Shown piece by piece: positions 28,714 through 36,331 of a stretch of 64,000 bases of DNA; within the stretch, counting starts at the first letter, position 1; the number at the start of each line of letters is the position of its first letter. The translations under genes and the position numbers were made by a program. The DNA comes from an uncultured Eubacteriales bacterium. GTDB taxonomy: Bacteria > Bacillota > Clostridia > Christensenellales > CAG-917. The notes below the pieces were generated by a model, which saw only the letters and a program-made list of their open reading frames with translations, ran no database searches and was not told the origin of the DNA. The stretch covers positions 1-64,000 of the forward strand of contig URNP01000005.1 in NCBI GenBank assembly GCA_900549225.1, given 5' to 3'.

Positions 28714-29589
28714 TTACAGTATCATCGCAAAGGCGTTCTTTGCCGCCTCTGTCGCTTGCTCCGTCGTATTAGACAAATCGGTGGAAAGCGCCCAGCCGTA
28801 TTTGTTTGCGCAGAAACTGATTATGCCGACCACAAACATTGCGATAAGCATGGAAAGCGGAGTGGAGAAACTGTCAAGCCATTTCCAATTTGCCTTGTTG
28901 ATAAGCACGTCGCACACGTACATACAACCCATTGCCACTAGCACGGCGATAAAGTTGTAGTAGCCGTCAACGAAAGTTACGTTCTTTGCGAGCGTTTCGA
29001 GGCTCATTGCGAGATAGCCGATGACCATGCCGATAAACGACACTTGGAATACGAGGTCGCCGATATTGACTCCGCCTTTCTTGCCGCCACCCGACGTTTT
29101 CGCCATGAGTTTGCCGATTTTCGGCTGATACAGACGGTAGAAGAAGAGCACTTCGACGCCGCCCGAACAGATTGCGATGGTCATAATCATGGCCATCGTG
29201 GCAAAGTCTTGTGCGGAGATTCCGTGTGCGATCATTGCGCGCATCGAGCCGTAAAGCCCCTCCGCAACGCCGTTTGCCATCTGCGTTTCGTATTGAAGCG
29301 AACCGACGACGGTGAGCCTGATTGCGGGAAACGCAATTCCCAAAGTGCCTATGAGCGTGACCACTCCGAGTGCGATGCCGAGTCCGGGCAGGATAGAGAA
29401 AGTGGCCGAAGTCGTGATGACTTTTTTGATTTTTGAGGACTCGATGCCAAGTTGTTTTGCTCTTTTGAAGGCAGAAATCATATAGTAAAGCGACAGCGCG
29501 ACGATAAACGCCAACACTATGCCGTACATTATGAACACCATCGGGTCGCGCAGGGAGAATTCTCTTGCGCCAAGTGTGGTTGCAAACAT
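28714..29589 (-). CDS. Multi-pass membrane protein, DUF5058-like
   Basis: 291 residues, ATG behind AAAGGAG, with about seven membrane segments. The N-terminal half (MVFIMYGIVLAF, then TTSATFSILPGLGIALGVVT and a conserved-looking AIRLTVVGSLQYET) resembles what I recall of DUF5058 proteins, which occur next to a second membrane protein as here. The assignment is from memory and tentative. Function not known; transport is a guess from topology. Confidence 0.65.
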   Translation of the reverse strand: MFATTLGAREFSLRDPMVFIMYGIVLAFIVALSLYYMISAFKRAKQLGIESSKIKKVITTSATFSILPGLGIALGVVTLIGTLGIAFPAIRLTVVGSLQYETQMANGVAEGLYGSMRAMIAHGISAQDFATMAMIMTIAICSGGVEVLFFYRLYQPKIGKLMAKTSGGGKKGGVNIGDLVFQVSFIGMVIGYLAMSLETLAKNVTFVDGYYNFIAVLVAMGCMYVCDVLINKANWKWLDSFSTPLSMLIAMFVVGIISFCANKYGWALSTDLSNTTEQATEAAKNAFAMIL

Positions 29590-29633
29590 AGGCGAACTCC
29601 TTTCTTTAATAAAGTTTTAATAATTATGGATTC

Positions 29634-29662
29634 AGTATAAAACAGAAAACGCAGTTAGGCAA
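29634..29662 (-). promoter_or_regulatory. Promoter of the DUF5058-like operon
   Basis: Minus-strand TTGCCT (29657-29662) and TATACT (29634-29639) with a 17-base spacer, about 45 bases ahead of the ATG at 29589. It is back to back with the fol promoter. Confidence 0.6.
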
Positions 29663-29681
29663 TAATTTTTTTTCATATATG

Positions 29682-29710
29682 TTGCAACCTTTTTCGTTTG
29701 GTGCTAAAAT
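29682..29710 (+). promoter_or_regulatory. Promoter of the fol operon
   Basis: TTGCAA (29682-29687), 17 bases, TAAAAT (29705-29710). The predicted start near 29717 is nine bases ahead of the riboswitch aptamer, as expected for a riboswitch leader. Confidence 0.7.
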
Positions 29711-29725
29711 CAAGTCATCATCTAT

Positions 29726-29820
29726 GGAAGTAGTAGAAATTGCGCGTTAAGTGCCGTACGAACGTGGGGTGTCGGCGGACGAAGAGCGTTGCTCGCGGTG
29801 CAATATTCACTCCGGACTTC
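29726..29820 (+). promoter_or_regulatory. Tetrahydrofolate (THF-I) riboswitch
   Basis: The order of conserved blocks of the THF riboswitch is present: GCGTTAAGTG (29743-29752), GGGGTGTCG (29765-29773), ACGAAG (29779-29784), CGGTGCAAT and CTCCGG. GAAGT (29727-29731) pairs with ACTTC (29816-29820) as P1; ATTGC (29739-29743) pairs with GCAAT (29800-29804) as P2; GCCG and CGGC form the P3 base; GAGC-GTT-GCTC is the last hairpin. It sits between a promoter and folC-folE-folP-folBK, which is the known genomic setting. Whether control is by termination or by hiding the AAAGGGGG ribosome binding site is not clear: I see no strong terminator before folC. Confidence 0.85.
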
Positions 29821-29868
29821 ACATATTACCGAAAGGTTTTTTGCGAGTGCTTCCAAAGGGGGTGCTTT

Positions 29869-31191
29869 TTGTTTTACGAAGAGGCATTGAACTATATCAA
29901 AAATATCGAAAGGTCGGGATCGGATTACGGCATCGAAAGGATGCGTGAACTTCTCGATCTTCTCGGCGCACCCGACAAGCGTCTCAAATTCGTCCATATC
30001 GCAGGCACGAACGGGAAAGGCTCGGTGAGCGCGTATCTCACTTCCGTGCTTAAAGAGGCAGGGTACAATGTCGGCACTTACAATTCCCCCTCCGTTTTTC
30101 GCTACAACGAAAGATGGCTTATAAACGGCACGCCGCTTTCTGACGACGACGTGGCAAAGTATCTCTCCATTGTCAGAGAGTGCGTTCAAAACGAGCAGAC
30201 TTTGCGCGCCGCTTTAGGACTCGATGCGTTCAATCCTACCGCGTTTGAGATAGAAACCGCCGTTGCAATGCTTGCTTTTTTCGACAAGGAATGCGACGTG
30301 TGCGTGCTTGAAACGGGACTCGGCGGAAGATGGGACGCAACCAACGCCATCGAGGACAAAGAACTTGCCGTCATCACGCCAATAGGACTTGACCACTGTG
30401 CGATTTTGGGCAACACGATAGAACAAATCGCAAGCGAAAAGGCGGCGATAACCAAAGACGTCGTCGTCACCTGCGAGCAACCGCCCGAGGTTATGCACGA
30501 GATAGAAAATCCGTTTTCGATGAAAGACGGCAAGAAGGTATACCGCAAAGCGAAAGTCGAAGTTTGCGAACGCGCTGAATTTTTGAGAGGCGATATCGGC
30601 GGACAAGCGTTCTTATACGATGGCAAAGAGTACGAAATATCAATGCTCGGCAAGCATCAACTCGTCAACGCGTCGATAGCGATTTGCGCCGTTGAGCAAC
30701 TGAGAAAAAAGCACTTCGATATAAGCGAAAAAGCGCTTAAAGACGGACTTAAAAACACGGTGTGGAAAGCAAGACTTCAAGTCGTCAAAAACGCAAAAGA
30801 GGACTTTAATATATCCGTTGCACAAGATAAAGTGCTTGTTTTTGACGGTTCGCACAATCCGCAAGGCGCAACCACTCTTGCGGAAGCAATCAAAGATTTA
30901 TTCAAAGACAGGAGAGTACATCTCGTTTTGGGCATACTCAAAGACAAGGACGTAAAGGGCATTTGCGAGATTCTCGCACCGCTTGCAAACAGGATAACCT
31001 GCATCACGCCGCCCTCGCCCAGAGCAATGGACAAAGAAGAATTATCGTCGATTGCCAAGCCGCTTTGCAAAGGCGAGTGCTGTACGTCGGACGATATAAA
31101 AACGGCAGTGCAAAACGCATTGAACGGCGATTGCGATATCGTGATTCTTTGCGGTTCGCTCACGCTTTTTTCGGGATTGAAAAACGAATAA
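29869..31191 (+). CDS. folC: Folylpolyglutamate/dihydrofolate synthase
   Basis: 440 residues, normal for FolC. The start is taken as TTG 29869, six bases after AAAGGGGG (29855-29862); the frame is open further up but runs through the riboswitch. The ATP loop IAGTNGKGSVSAYL is at residues about 44-57, with the Mur-ligase-type motifs ETGLGGRWDATN, ITPIGLDHCAILG and LVFDGSHNPQG following. It adds glutamates to folates and, in many bacteria, also makes dihydrofolate. First gene of the riboswitch-controlled operon. Confidence 0.93.
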   Translation: MFYEEALNYIKNIERSGSDYGIERMRELLDLLGAPDKRLKFVHIAGTNGKGSVSAYLTSVLKEAGYNVGTYNSPSVFRYNERWLINGTPLSDDDVAKYLSIVRECVQNEQTLRAALGLDAFNPTAFEIETAVAMLAFFDKECDVCVLETGLGGRWDATNAIEDKELAVITPIGLDHCAILGNTIEQIASEKAAITKDVVVTCEQPPEVMHEIENPFSMKDGKKVYRKAKVEVCERAEFLRGDIGGQAFLYDGKEYEISMLGKHQLVNASIAICAVEQLRKKHFDISEKALKDGLKNTVWKARLQVVKNAKEDFNISVAQDKVLVFDGSHNPQGATTLAEAIKDLFKDRRVHLVLGILKDKDVKGICEILAPLANRITCITPPSPRAMDKEELSSIAKPLCKGECCTSDDIKTAVQNALNGDCDIVILCGSLTLFSGLKNE

Positions 31192-31208
31192 AACAACTAT
31201 TAACGCTT

Positions 31209-31769
31209 ATGAAAAACACGGCTATAGATCATGAAGCAATCAAAAAAGCAGTCAACGACATTCTCGTCGCAATCGGAGAAAATCCCGAAAGGGAAGGGCT
31301 TTTGCAGACTCCCGACAGAGTCGCCCGTATGCTTGAGGAACTGACCGCAGGATACTGCGACGACGCAAAAACGCATCTTTGCAAAACTTTTGCCGAGAGC
31401 GGCAGTGAGGCGGTCATTGAAAGAGATATAGACTTTTCCTCCACTTGCGAGCATCATCTCATGCCGTTTTTCGGCAAGGTGCATATTGCCTACGTTCCCG
31501 ACGGAAAGGTCGTCGGCTTGTCAAAACTTGCAAGAGTGGTCGAGGTGTACGCAAAGCGATTGCAACTTCAAGAAAGGCTCAATTCGCAGATTGCGGACGC
31601 AATTTTCGACGTGCTTCAACCAAAAGGCGTGCTTGTCGTCGTCGAGGCTCATCACACGTGTATGAGCGCGCGCGGAGTAAAAAAGATAAGTGCAAAAACC
31701 GTCACTTTCGCAAAGAGAGGAGAAATCGACGATACCGTTGAAAGAATGTTGCTCGAGGGATTGAAATGA
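31209..31769 (+). CDS. folE: GTP cyclohydrolase I
   Basis: 186 residues from ATG 31209; no clear ribosome binding site, so coupling to folC 17 bases upstream is likely. Zinc ligands of the family are present: Cys80 and His83 in STCEHHLMPF, and Cys151 in EAHHTCMSARG. It converts GTP to dihydroneopterin triphosphate, the first step of folate synthesis. Overlaps folP by four bases (ATGA). Confidence 0.95.
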   Translation: MKNTAIDHEAIKKAVNDILVAIGENPEREGLLQTPDRVARMLEELTAGYCDDAKTHLCKTFAESGSEAVIERDIDFSSTCEHHLMPFFGKVHIAYVPDGKVVGLSKLARVVEVYAKRLQLQERLNSQIADAIFDVLQPKGVLVVVEAHHTCMSARGVKKISAKTVTFAKRGEIDDTVERMLLEGLK

Positions 31770-32563
31770 GAGAAAAGAGAACCTACGATTTTCACGTCGG
31801 CAACCGAGTTTTTGAAAGCGGCACGCACGTTATGGCGATTCTCAATGCCACGCCCGACAGTTTTTATTCGGCAAGCAGACACCAAAACGACGCCGTCGAA
31901 ACCGCAAAAAAGTTTTTGCAGCAGGGTGCGCAAATCGTCGATATCGGCGGTCAATCCACACGCCCCGGCGCGCAAAGCGTAAGCGCGCTTGAGGAAATGG
32001 CAAGAGTATTGCCCGTCGTTGAAAGCATAAAGAAGGAATGCCCCGACGCGCTCGTGAGCGTTGACACTTTCTATCCCGACGTTGCGTGGGCAGCGATAGA
32101 CGCAGGCGCGGATATGATAAACGACGTAAGTTGTCTTCGCTACAAAGCGCTTGCAAAGGTAGTGGCACAAAACGACGTTGCAATCTGTGTCATGCACGAC
32201 AGGCGTAAATCGCAAATTTCCGACCTGTTTTTCGACAAGGAAACGGGGCTTATGAGAGCGGTCGATACGCTCTTGTCGCAAGGGCTTGACAAGCGCAGAA
32301 TCATGCTCGACGGCGGCATCGGGTTCAACAAAACGAGCGACGAGGATTGGCAACTTTTGAGAGGGTACGACAGACTCATCGATATGTTTGAAGAGTATCC
32401 GTTTTTGCTTGGCACGTCGAGAAAATCTATGTTCGGCGGCACTCCGGAAACGAGACTTTCCGCAACTCTCGACTCGACGATGCTTGCCGTAAAACAAGGC
32501 GTTTTATTCGTCCGCGTCCACGATATTAAAGAGAACGTTGCGGTTATAAATCTAACAAAATAA
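31766..32563 (+). CDS. folP: Dihydropteroate synthase
   Basis: 265 residues. Signature 1 MAILNATPDSFY (residue 23 on), pterin/PABA site IVDIGGQSTRPGA, and later DGGIGFNKT and LLGTSRKSMF are all in place and in order. It joins the pterin pyrophosphate with p-aminobenzoate. Start overlaps folE stop (ATGA). Confidence 0.95.
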   Translation: MREKRTYDFHVGNRVFESGTHVMAILNATPDSFYSASRHQNDAVETAKKFLQQGAQIVDIGGQSTRPGAQSVSALEEMARVLPVVESIKKECPDALVSVDTFYPDVAWAAIDAGADMINDVSCLRYKALAKVVAQNDVAICVMHDRRKSQISDLFFDKETGLMRAVDTLLSQGLDKRRIMLDGGIGFNKTSDEDWQLLRGYDRLIDMFEEYPFLLGTSRKSMFGGTPETRLSATLDSTMLAVKQGVLFVRVHDIKENVAVINLTK

Positions 32564-32573
32564 TCTTATTCCT

Positions 32574-33392
32574 ATGAACAAAATCATCATCAAAAACCTA
32601 CAAATCAAAGCCACCCACGGTTGCAATCCGGATGAGAAAATCAACCCCCAAAGGTTCTTGTTTTCCGCAGAGATTTTTTACGATTTTTCTCAAGCGGCGA
32701 AATCCGACGATTTGACCAAAACGATAAGTTACAGTGACGTAAAAAAGACTTTAACTACGTTTTGCGTCAACAACTGCTTTGATTTGATAGAAACTTTGGC
32801 AACGCGCGCTTGCGATGAAATTCTGAAAAAATATCCCGCCCGAAAGGTGATTCTTTCCGTCAAAAAGCCCGACGCGCCGATGAGCGGAACGTTTGACTAC
32901 GTTGCCGTCGAAGTCGAAAAAGAATGGCACGAAGTCTATCTTGCGCTCGGCTCGAATATGGGAGATAAAAACGCCTATCTCGATTTTGCGATTCAACGAC
33001 TTGCAAGCGACGACAACATCAAGGAAGTCAAGGAAAGCGCAAGACGTATCACCAAGCCTTACGGCGGAGTTGCCACCGAAGAATTTGTCAACAGCGCCGT
33101 GCGTATAAAAACGCTTTATACCCCCAAAGAACTTCTTTCCGTTATCTCTCAAATCGAGCGTGACGGCGCGCGTGTCCGCACCGAGCATTGGGGCAATCGC
33201 ACCCTCGATATAGACGTGATTTTTTACGACGATTGCGTGATTGAAGACAGCGACTTGTGCGTACCTCATATCGATATGCAAAATCGGGATTTCGTCCTCG
33301 ATCCGCTTGCCGAACTTTGCCCGTACAAACTTCATCCCGTGCTCCGCAAGCGTGTTTGCGAACTTAAATCCGATCTCGAAAACCGAAAATAA
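32574..33392 (+). CDS. folBK: Bifunctional dihydroneopterin aldolase / HPPK
   Basis: 272 residues in two domains. FolB occupies about 1-117 (ATHGCNPDEK, YSDV, LIETLATRACDEIL) and FolK about 118-272 (LALGSNMGD, then RTEHWGNRTLDIDVIFYD and VPHIDMQNRDFVL). The fusion supplies the two steps between FolE product and FolP substrate, so the operon covers pterin synthesis through polyglutamylation except the triphosphate-removal step and DHFR. No obvious ribosome binding site; ten bases after folP. Confidence 0.94.
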   Translation: MNKIIIKNLQIKATHGCNPDEKINPQRFLFSAEIFYDFSQAAKSDDLTKTISYSDVKKTLTTFCVNNCFDLIETLATRACDEILKKYPARKVILSVKKPDAPMSGTFDYVAVEVEKEWHEVYLALGSNMGDKNAYLDFAIQRLASDDNIKEVKESARRITKPYGGVATEEFVNSAVRIKTLYTPKELLSVISQIERDGARVRTEHWGNRTLDIDVIFYDDCVIEDSDLCVPHIDMQNRDFVLDPLAELCPYKLHPVLRKRVCELKSDLENRK

Positions 33393-33405
33393 TTTTTCCG
33401 TTAAA

Positions 33406-33433
33406 CGCCGTTTTGCAACCGTACAAAACGGCG
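33406..33433 (+). terminator. Likely terminator of the fol operon
   Basis: CGCCGTTTTG (33406-33415) and CAAAACGGCG (33424-33433), perfect 10-bp stem with an eight-base loop. The tail after it (CTTTCAT) is only weakly T-rich. Confidence 0.7.
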
Positions 33434-33472
33434 CTTTCATATCATCGAGCAAATTTTCGGCGATTGCTTTTA

Positions 33473-33502
33473 TTGCGTAGAAAAACGTGTCGAAAATATA
33501 AT
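33473..33502 (+). promoter_or_regulatory. Promoter of the LOR-domain gene
   Basis: TTGCGT (33473-33478) and TATAAT (33497-33502) with an 18-base spacer, about 65 bases before the ATG at 33574. Confidence 0.5.
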
Positions 33503-33573
33503 ATTGCAACTTTGCATATTGTATGATAAACTACACTCAACAGAGTTGCCACATTGCAACTTTCGGAAGAATT

Positions 33574-34068
33574 ATGAGAATAATCATCAAGCAAAAGTAT
33601 TTCACCGTCGGCGCAAAGTTTGAAATTCAAGACAAAGATCGCCAAACCGTGTTCTTTGCCGAGAGACAGTGGGACAGAATTCTGGCCAACGTCGTTTTGT
33701 TTTCGCCCGATGGCGCTCCCGTTGCCCGTATGCAGGCCGCACTCAAAAAGTTATTTACGTCATGGTTTTCCATCACCGATTCGCGCGGCAACGAAGTTTG
33801 CTCCATCCACGAGAAACTTCCGTTTTTCTGCTTCCACCGTGCCGAAACCGCCAACGGCGCGCTTCATATCAAAATCAAAGCAGGACCTTTCCATATGAAA
33901 GCGCACGTTGTCACCGACTCCGGCAAAACTCTTGCCGTCAAGGCTCGCAAAAAACTTCTTTCCATCCGTGACACCTACGTCATCGACATAGACGAAACCG
34001 TCATAAATCCTGCTTACGGAGTGTTGGTGGGGTTGTGGTATGACCTTGTTTGCCACCCCTCCCGCTAA
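33574..34068 (+). CDS. LURP-one-related (LOR/YxjI-like) protein
   Basis: 164 residues from ATG 33574 behind GGAAGA. The start MRIIIKQKYFTVGAKFEI and the following alternating beta pattern (NEVCSIHEK, FHMKAHVV, KLLSIRDTYVIDI) match the LOR/tubby-like beta-barrel family (YxjI). These are small cytosolic or membrane-associated proteins of largely unknown role. The stop codon is followed within three bases by hairpin repeat copy A. Confidence 0.8.
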   Translation: MRIIIKQKYFTVGAKFEIQDKDRQTVFFAERQWDRILANVVLFSPDGAPVARMQAALKKLFTSWFSITDSRGNEVCSIHEKLPFFCFHRAETANGALHIKIKAGPFHMKAHVVTDSGKTLAVKARKKLLSIRDTYVIDIDETVINPAYGVLVGLWYDLVCHPSR

Positions 34069-34069
34069 A

Positions 34070-34168
34070 ACTGCGCCAAACAGCGCTTAACTGCGTCAGA
34101 GGCATCCGCCTGTCAACTCATGTACTACTTGTGCATTAGGGTTGTCATTCGGGTGCCTCTTCCTTGTT
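34070..34168 (+). repeat. Covarying intergenic hairpin repeat, copy A
   Basis: Outer stem AGAGGCATCCG (34098-34108) with CGGGTGCCTCT (34150-34160); inner stem CAAC plus ATGTAC (34120-34125) with GTGCAT (34131-34136) plus GTTG (34141-34144). A small GCGC hairpin precedes it, right after the stop codon, and TTCCTTGTTC follows. Same family as B, C, D, E and half copy F. Confidence 0.85.
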
Positions 34169-34228
34169 CATTTACGCTCAGTAAATTAGGATCGCCGTTC
34201 AGGCGGCTCTTTTTTGTTCTTTATCGAT
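34169..34228 (+). repeat. Covarying intergenic hairpin repeat, half copy F
   Basis: Directly abutting copy A: ATTTAC (34170-34175), five-base loop, GTAAAT (34181-34186), then TAGGATCGCCGTTCAGGCGGC with its own GCC/GGC hairpin and TTTTTT. The inner arms match copy E; the left outer arm is missing or merged with copy A. The T-run means it may act as terminator. Confidence 0.65.
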
Positions 34229-34395
34229 TTATTGCGTTTTAGTTATATTAACTTGGCGCTGTTTTAGTCCGACACTCATATAATTGCTTATAAAGTATCA
34301 CTACTCGATAACAATATTTTCATTCATAACCATTTAAAATAATGCTTTTAATAATCCTACTTATAATTCTACGTTATTTACTCGTTTTTTCTATC

Positions 34396-34424
34396 TTGAA
34401 AACGCTTTTTTCATATGGTATAAT
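34396..34424 (+). promoter_or_regulatory. Promoter of the nucleoside kinase gene
   Basis: TTGAAA (34396-34401), 17 bases, TATAAT (34419-34424). The start near 34431 gives a leader of about 110 nt containing a GAAAC/GTTTC hairpin (34509-34523) just ahead of GAGAGGGG. Between copy F and this promoter (34229-34395) I see only AT-rich sequence. Confidence 0.75.
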
Positions 34425-34541
34425 ACTTTAGCGTCACAATCGTTTCTTTTTGGCAATTTTGCCGAGTATAATGATGTGACCAAACAATTTCGCATTACGA
34501 TTATGCCTTGAAACCTTCCGTTTCGGGCAAGAGAGGGGAAA

Positions 34542-36233
34542 ATGATAAAAGTCTATATTGATAACAACGAAAAGCAAGTGAAAGAAGGCACGAGAAACAA
34601 CGAAAAGCAAGTGAAAGAAGGCACGAGAGTGCTCGATTTGCTTCCAAAAGAAGACAAGTGCAAATACGTCGTTTGCAAAATCGGCTCTCAAATCAAAGAA
34701 CTCAATCGCAAACTTTCAGCCCGTGACGATTCAAAGTCCATTGAATTTTTGGGCATTGAAAATTCCGAGGCGGTGAAGGCGTACGAAACCACGTTGAGAT
34801 ATATCGTCGCAATGGCGTTTCACAATCTTTATCCGCAGGTACGCATACGTTTCGGCTACAATGCGTCGCGTTCGATTTTGTGCCAGATTCTCACCAAGGG
34901 CTTCAACGTATCCAAGGCAACCGACGAGATTCGCGCGGAAGTTGACAGAATCATCGGCGAGAATATGCCAATCGAGCGCATCACTGTTTCCACGGCGGAA
35001 GCGAGAAAGATTTACGAGCAGATGGGAAGAGGGGACAAACTCGATATGCTTGCCTATCGTCCCGAGAGCGAAGTGAACATTTACAAGTGCGGCGATTATT
35101 ACGACTATTTGCACGCATATATGACGCCGTCCACGGGTTGCATATTCAGTTACAACCTTATGCCGTACAGCCCAGGCATCATAATTCAGTATCCGCGCTC
35201 CGAACTCAATGCGGAGATTCCCGAATTCGTTGAAGAAAGCACCTACGGTCGTACGTTGCAAAGGGCGACGACTTGGGCAAGCAAGACGGGCACGCAGACG
35301 GTCGTGGATATCAACAAAAAAGTGGAGAGCGGCAACGTGCTCGACTTCGTGCAAATGTGCGAGGCTCGTCAAAACGGAATGCTCGCAAAACTCGGCGACA
35401 GAATAGAAAACGATATCGAAAATATCCGTCTTATCTGCATTGCAGGTCCGAGTTCGAGCGGAAAGACCACGTTCTGCAACAGGGTTCGCATCGAACTCGT
35501 ATCGCGCGGCATAAATCCCGTTATGATTTCTATGGACGACTATTATCTCGAGCGCGAAAAAATCTGCAAGATGCAAGGCAAATCCGCAAACGAGGTTGAC
35601 CTCGAACACGTCGATTGCCTCGATATCGAGCAATTCAACAAGGATCTTTTCGACCTCATCAACGGCGAAGAAGTCACGCTTCCGTGCTTCAATTTCGCAA
35701 AAGGCGTAAAGGAGAGAGGTCGCACAATCAGAGTTGACGAGCATAGTCCCATTATGATCGAGGGCATACACGCGCTCAACGAAAAACTTACTGCGTCCAT
35801 TCCGAAGCACCAAAAATTCAAGATTTATATTGCGCCGCAACTTGCCGTCAACGTTGACGATCATTCTCCGCTCAGCACGACCGACTTGCGCCTCATACGC
35901 AGAATCGTCAGAGATATGCAGTTCAGAAATTACCCTGCAAAGAACACCATCGATATGTGGCAAAGCGTGCGCAGCGGCGAATTTAAGTGGATATATCCGT
36001 GGCAAGAAGGCGTTGATTTCGTGTTCAATTCCGCGCTTGCTTACGAACTTTGCGTGCTGAAAAAACTTGCTTTGCCTGCACTCAAAGAGATAAAAGACAC
36101 TGATCCGCAATTTATCGTGGCAAACAGACTCATCAAATATCTCAAGTATTTCAAGACGATTGACGACGAGAGTCTGATTCCTTGCAACTCGCTGTTGAGA
36201 GAGTTCGTGGGCGGAAGTTGTTTCAACGTATAA
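34542..36233 (+). CDS. Nucleoside (uridine-type) kinase with N-terminal TGS-like domain
   Basis: 563 residues, ATG behind GAGAGGGG. An N-terminal ubiquitin-like TGS segment, a ThrRS-like second domain (HNLYPQVRIRFGYN) and a C-terminal P-loop kinase with GPSSSGKTT at residues 302-310, MISMDDYYLER and IEGIHALNEKL. This is the layout of clostridial proteins annotated as nucleoside or uridine kinase, which phosphorylate nucleosides with ATP or GTP; exact substrate uncertain. The TGS segment contains a perfect tandem duplication of 11 codons (NNEKQVKEGTR twice), unexpected for the fold. Confidence 0.85.
   Translation: MIKVYIDNNEKQVKEGTRNNEKQVKEGTRVLDLLPKEDKCKYVVCKIGSQIKELNRKLSARDDSKSIEFLGIENSEAVKAYETTLRYIVAMAFHNLYPQVRIRFGYNASRSILCQILTKGFNVSKATDEIRAEVDRIIGENMPIERITVSTAEARKIYEQMGRGDKLDMLAYRPESEVNIYKCGDYYDYLHAYMTPSTGCIFSYNLMPYSPGIIIQYPRSELNAEIPEFVEESTYGRTLQRATTWASKTGTQTVVDINKKVESGNVLDFVQMCEARQNGMLAKLGDRIENDIENIRLICIAGPSSSGKTTFCNRVRIELVSRGINPVMISMDDYYLEREKICKMQGKSANEVDLEHVDCLDIEQFNKDLFDLINGEEVTLPCFNFAKGVKERGRTIRVDEHSPIMIEGIHALNEKLTASIPKHQKFKIYIAPQLAVNVDDHSPLSTTDLRLIRRIVRDMQFRNYPAKNTIDMWQSVRSGEFKWIYPWQEGVDFVFNSALAYELCVLKKLALPALKEIKDTDPQFIVANRLIKYLKYFKTIDDESLIPCNSLLREFVGGSCFNV
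34563..34628 (+). repeat. Perfect 33-bp in-frame tandem duplication
   Basis: Bases 34563-34595 and 34596-34628 are identical. They encode NNEKQVKEGTR twice near the N-terminus of the nucleoside kinase. Absence of any substitution means it is very recent or an assembly artefact. Confidence 0.95.
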
Positions 36234-36267
36234 GGCACTTTATACCACGCAAACGACACGATAAACG

Positions 36268-36299
36268 TTGCGTTTTGTCACTCATTTAGCAAAACGCAA
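36268..36299 (+). other. Intergenic 10-bp hairpin without T-run
   Basis: TTGCGTTTTG (36268-36277) and CAAAACGCAA (36290-36299) pair perfectly with a 12-base loop between the kinase and the broken oxidoreductase gene. No T-run follows, so its role as terminator is uncertain. Confidence 0.5.
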
Positions 36300-36331
36300 T
36301 ATGTCTACAAAAGCAGATAACAGAGAGAATT

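Noticed and set aside
29740..29868. N-terminal extension of folC
   Set aside because: The extension is the translated riboswitch; TTG 29869 has AAAGGGGG at the right distance and gives normal FolC length.
34731..36110. 459-codon antisense frame opposite the nucleoside kinase
   Set aside because: Shadow of the real gene: no ribosome binding site, no promoter, atypical composition.
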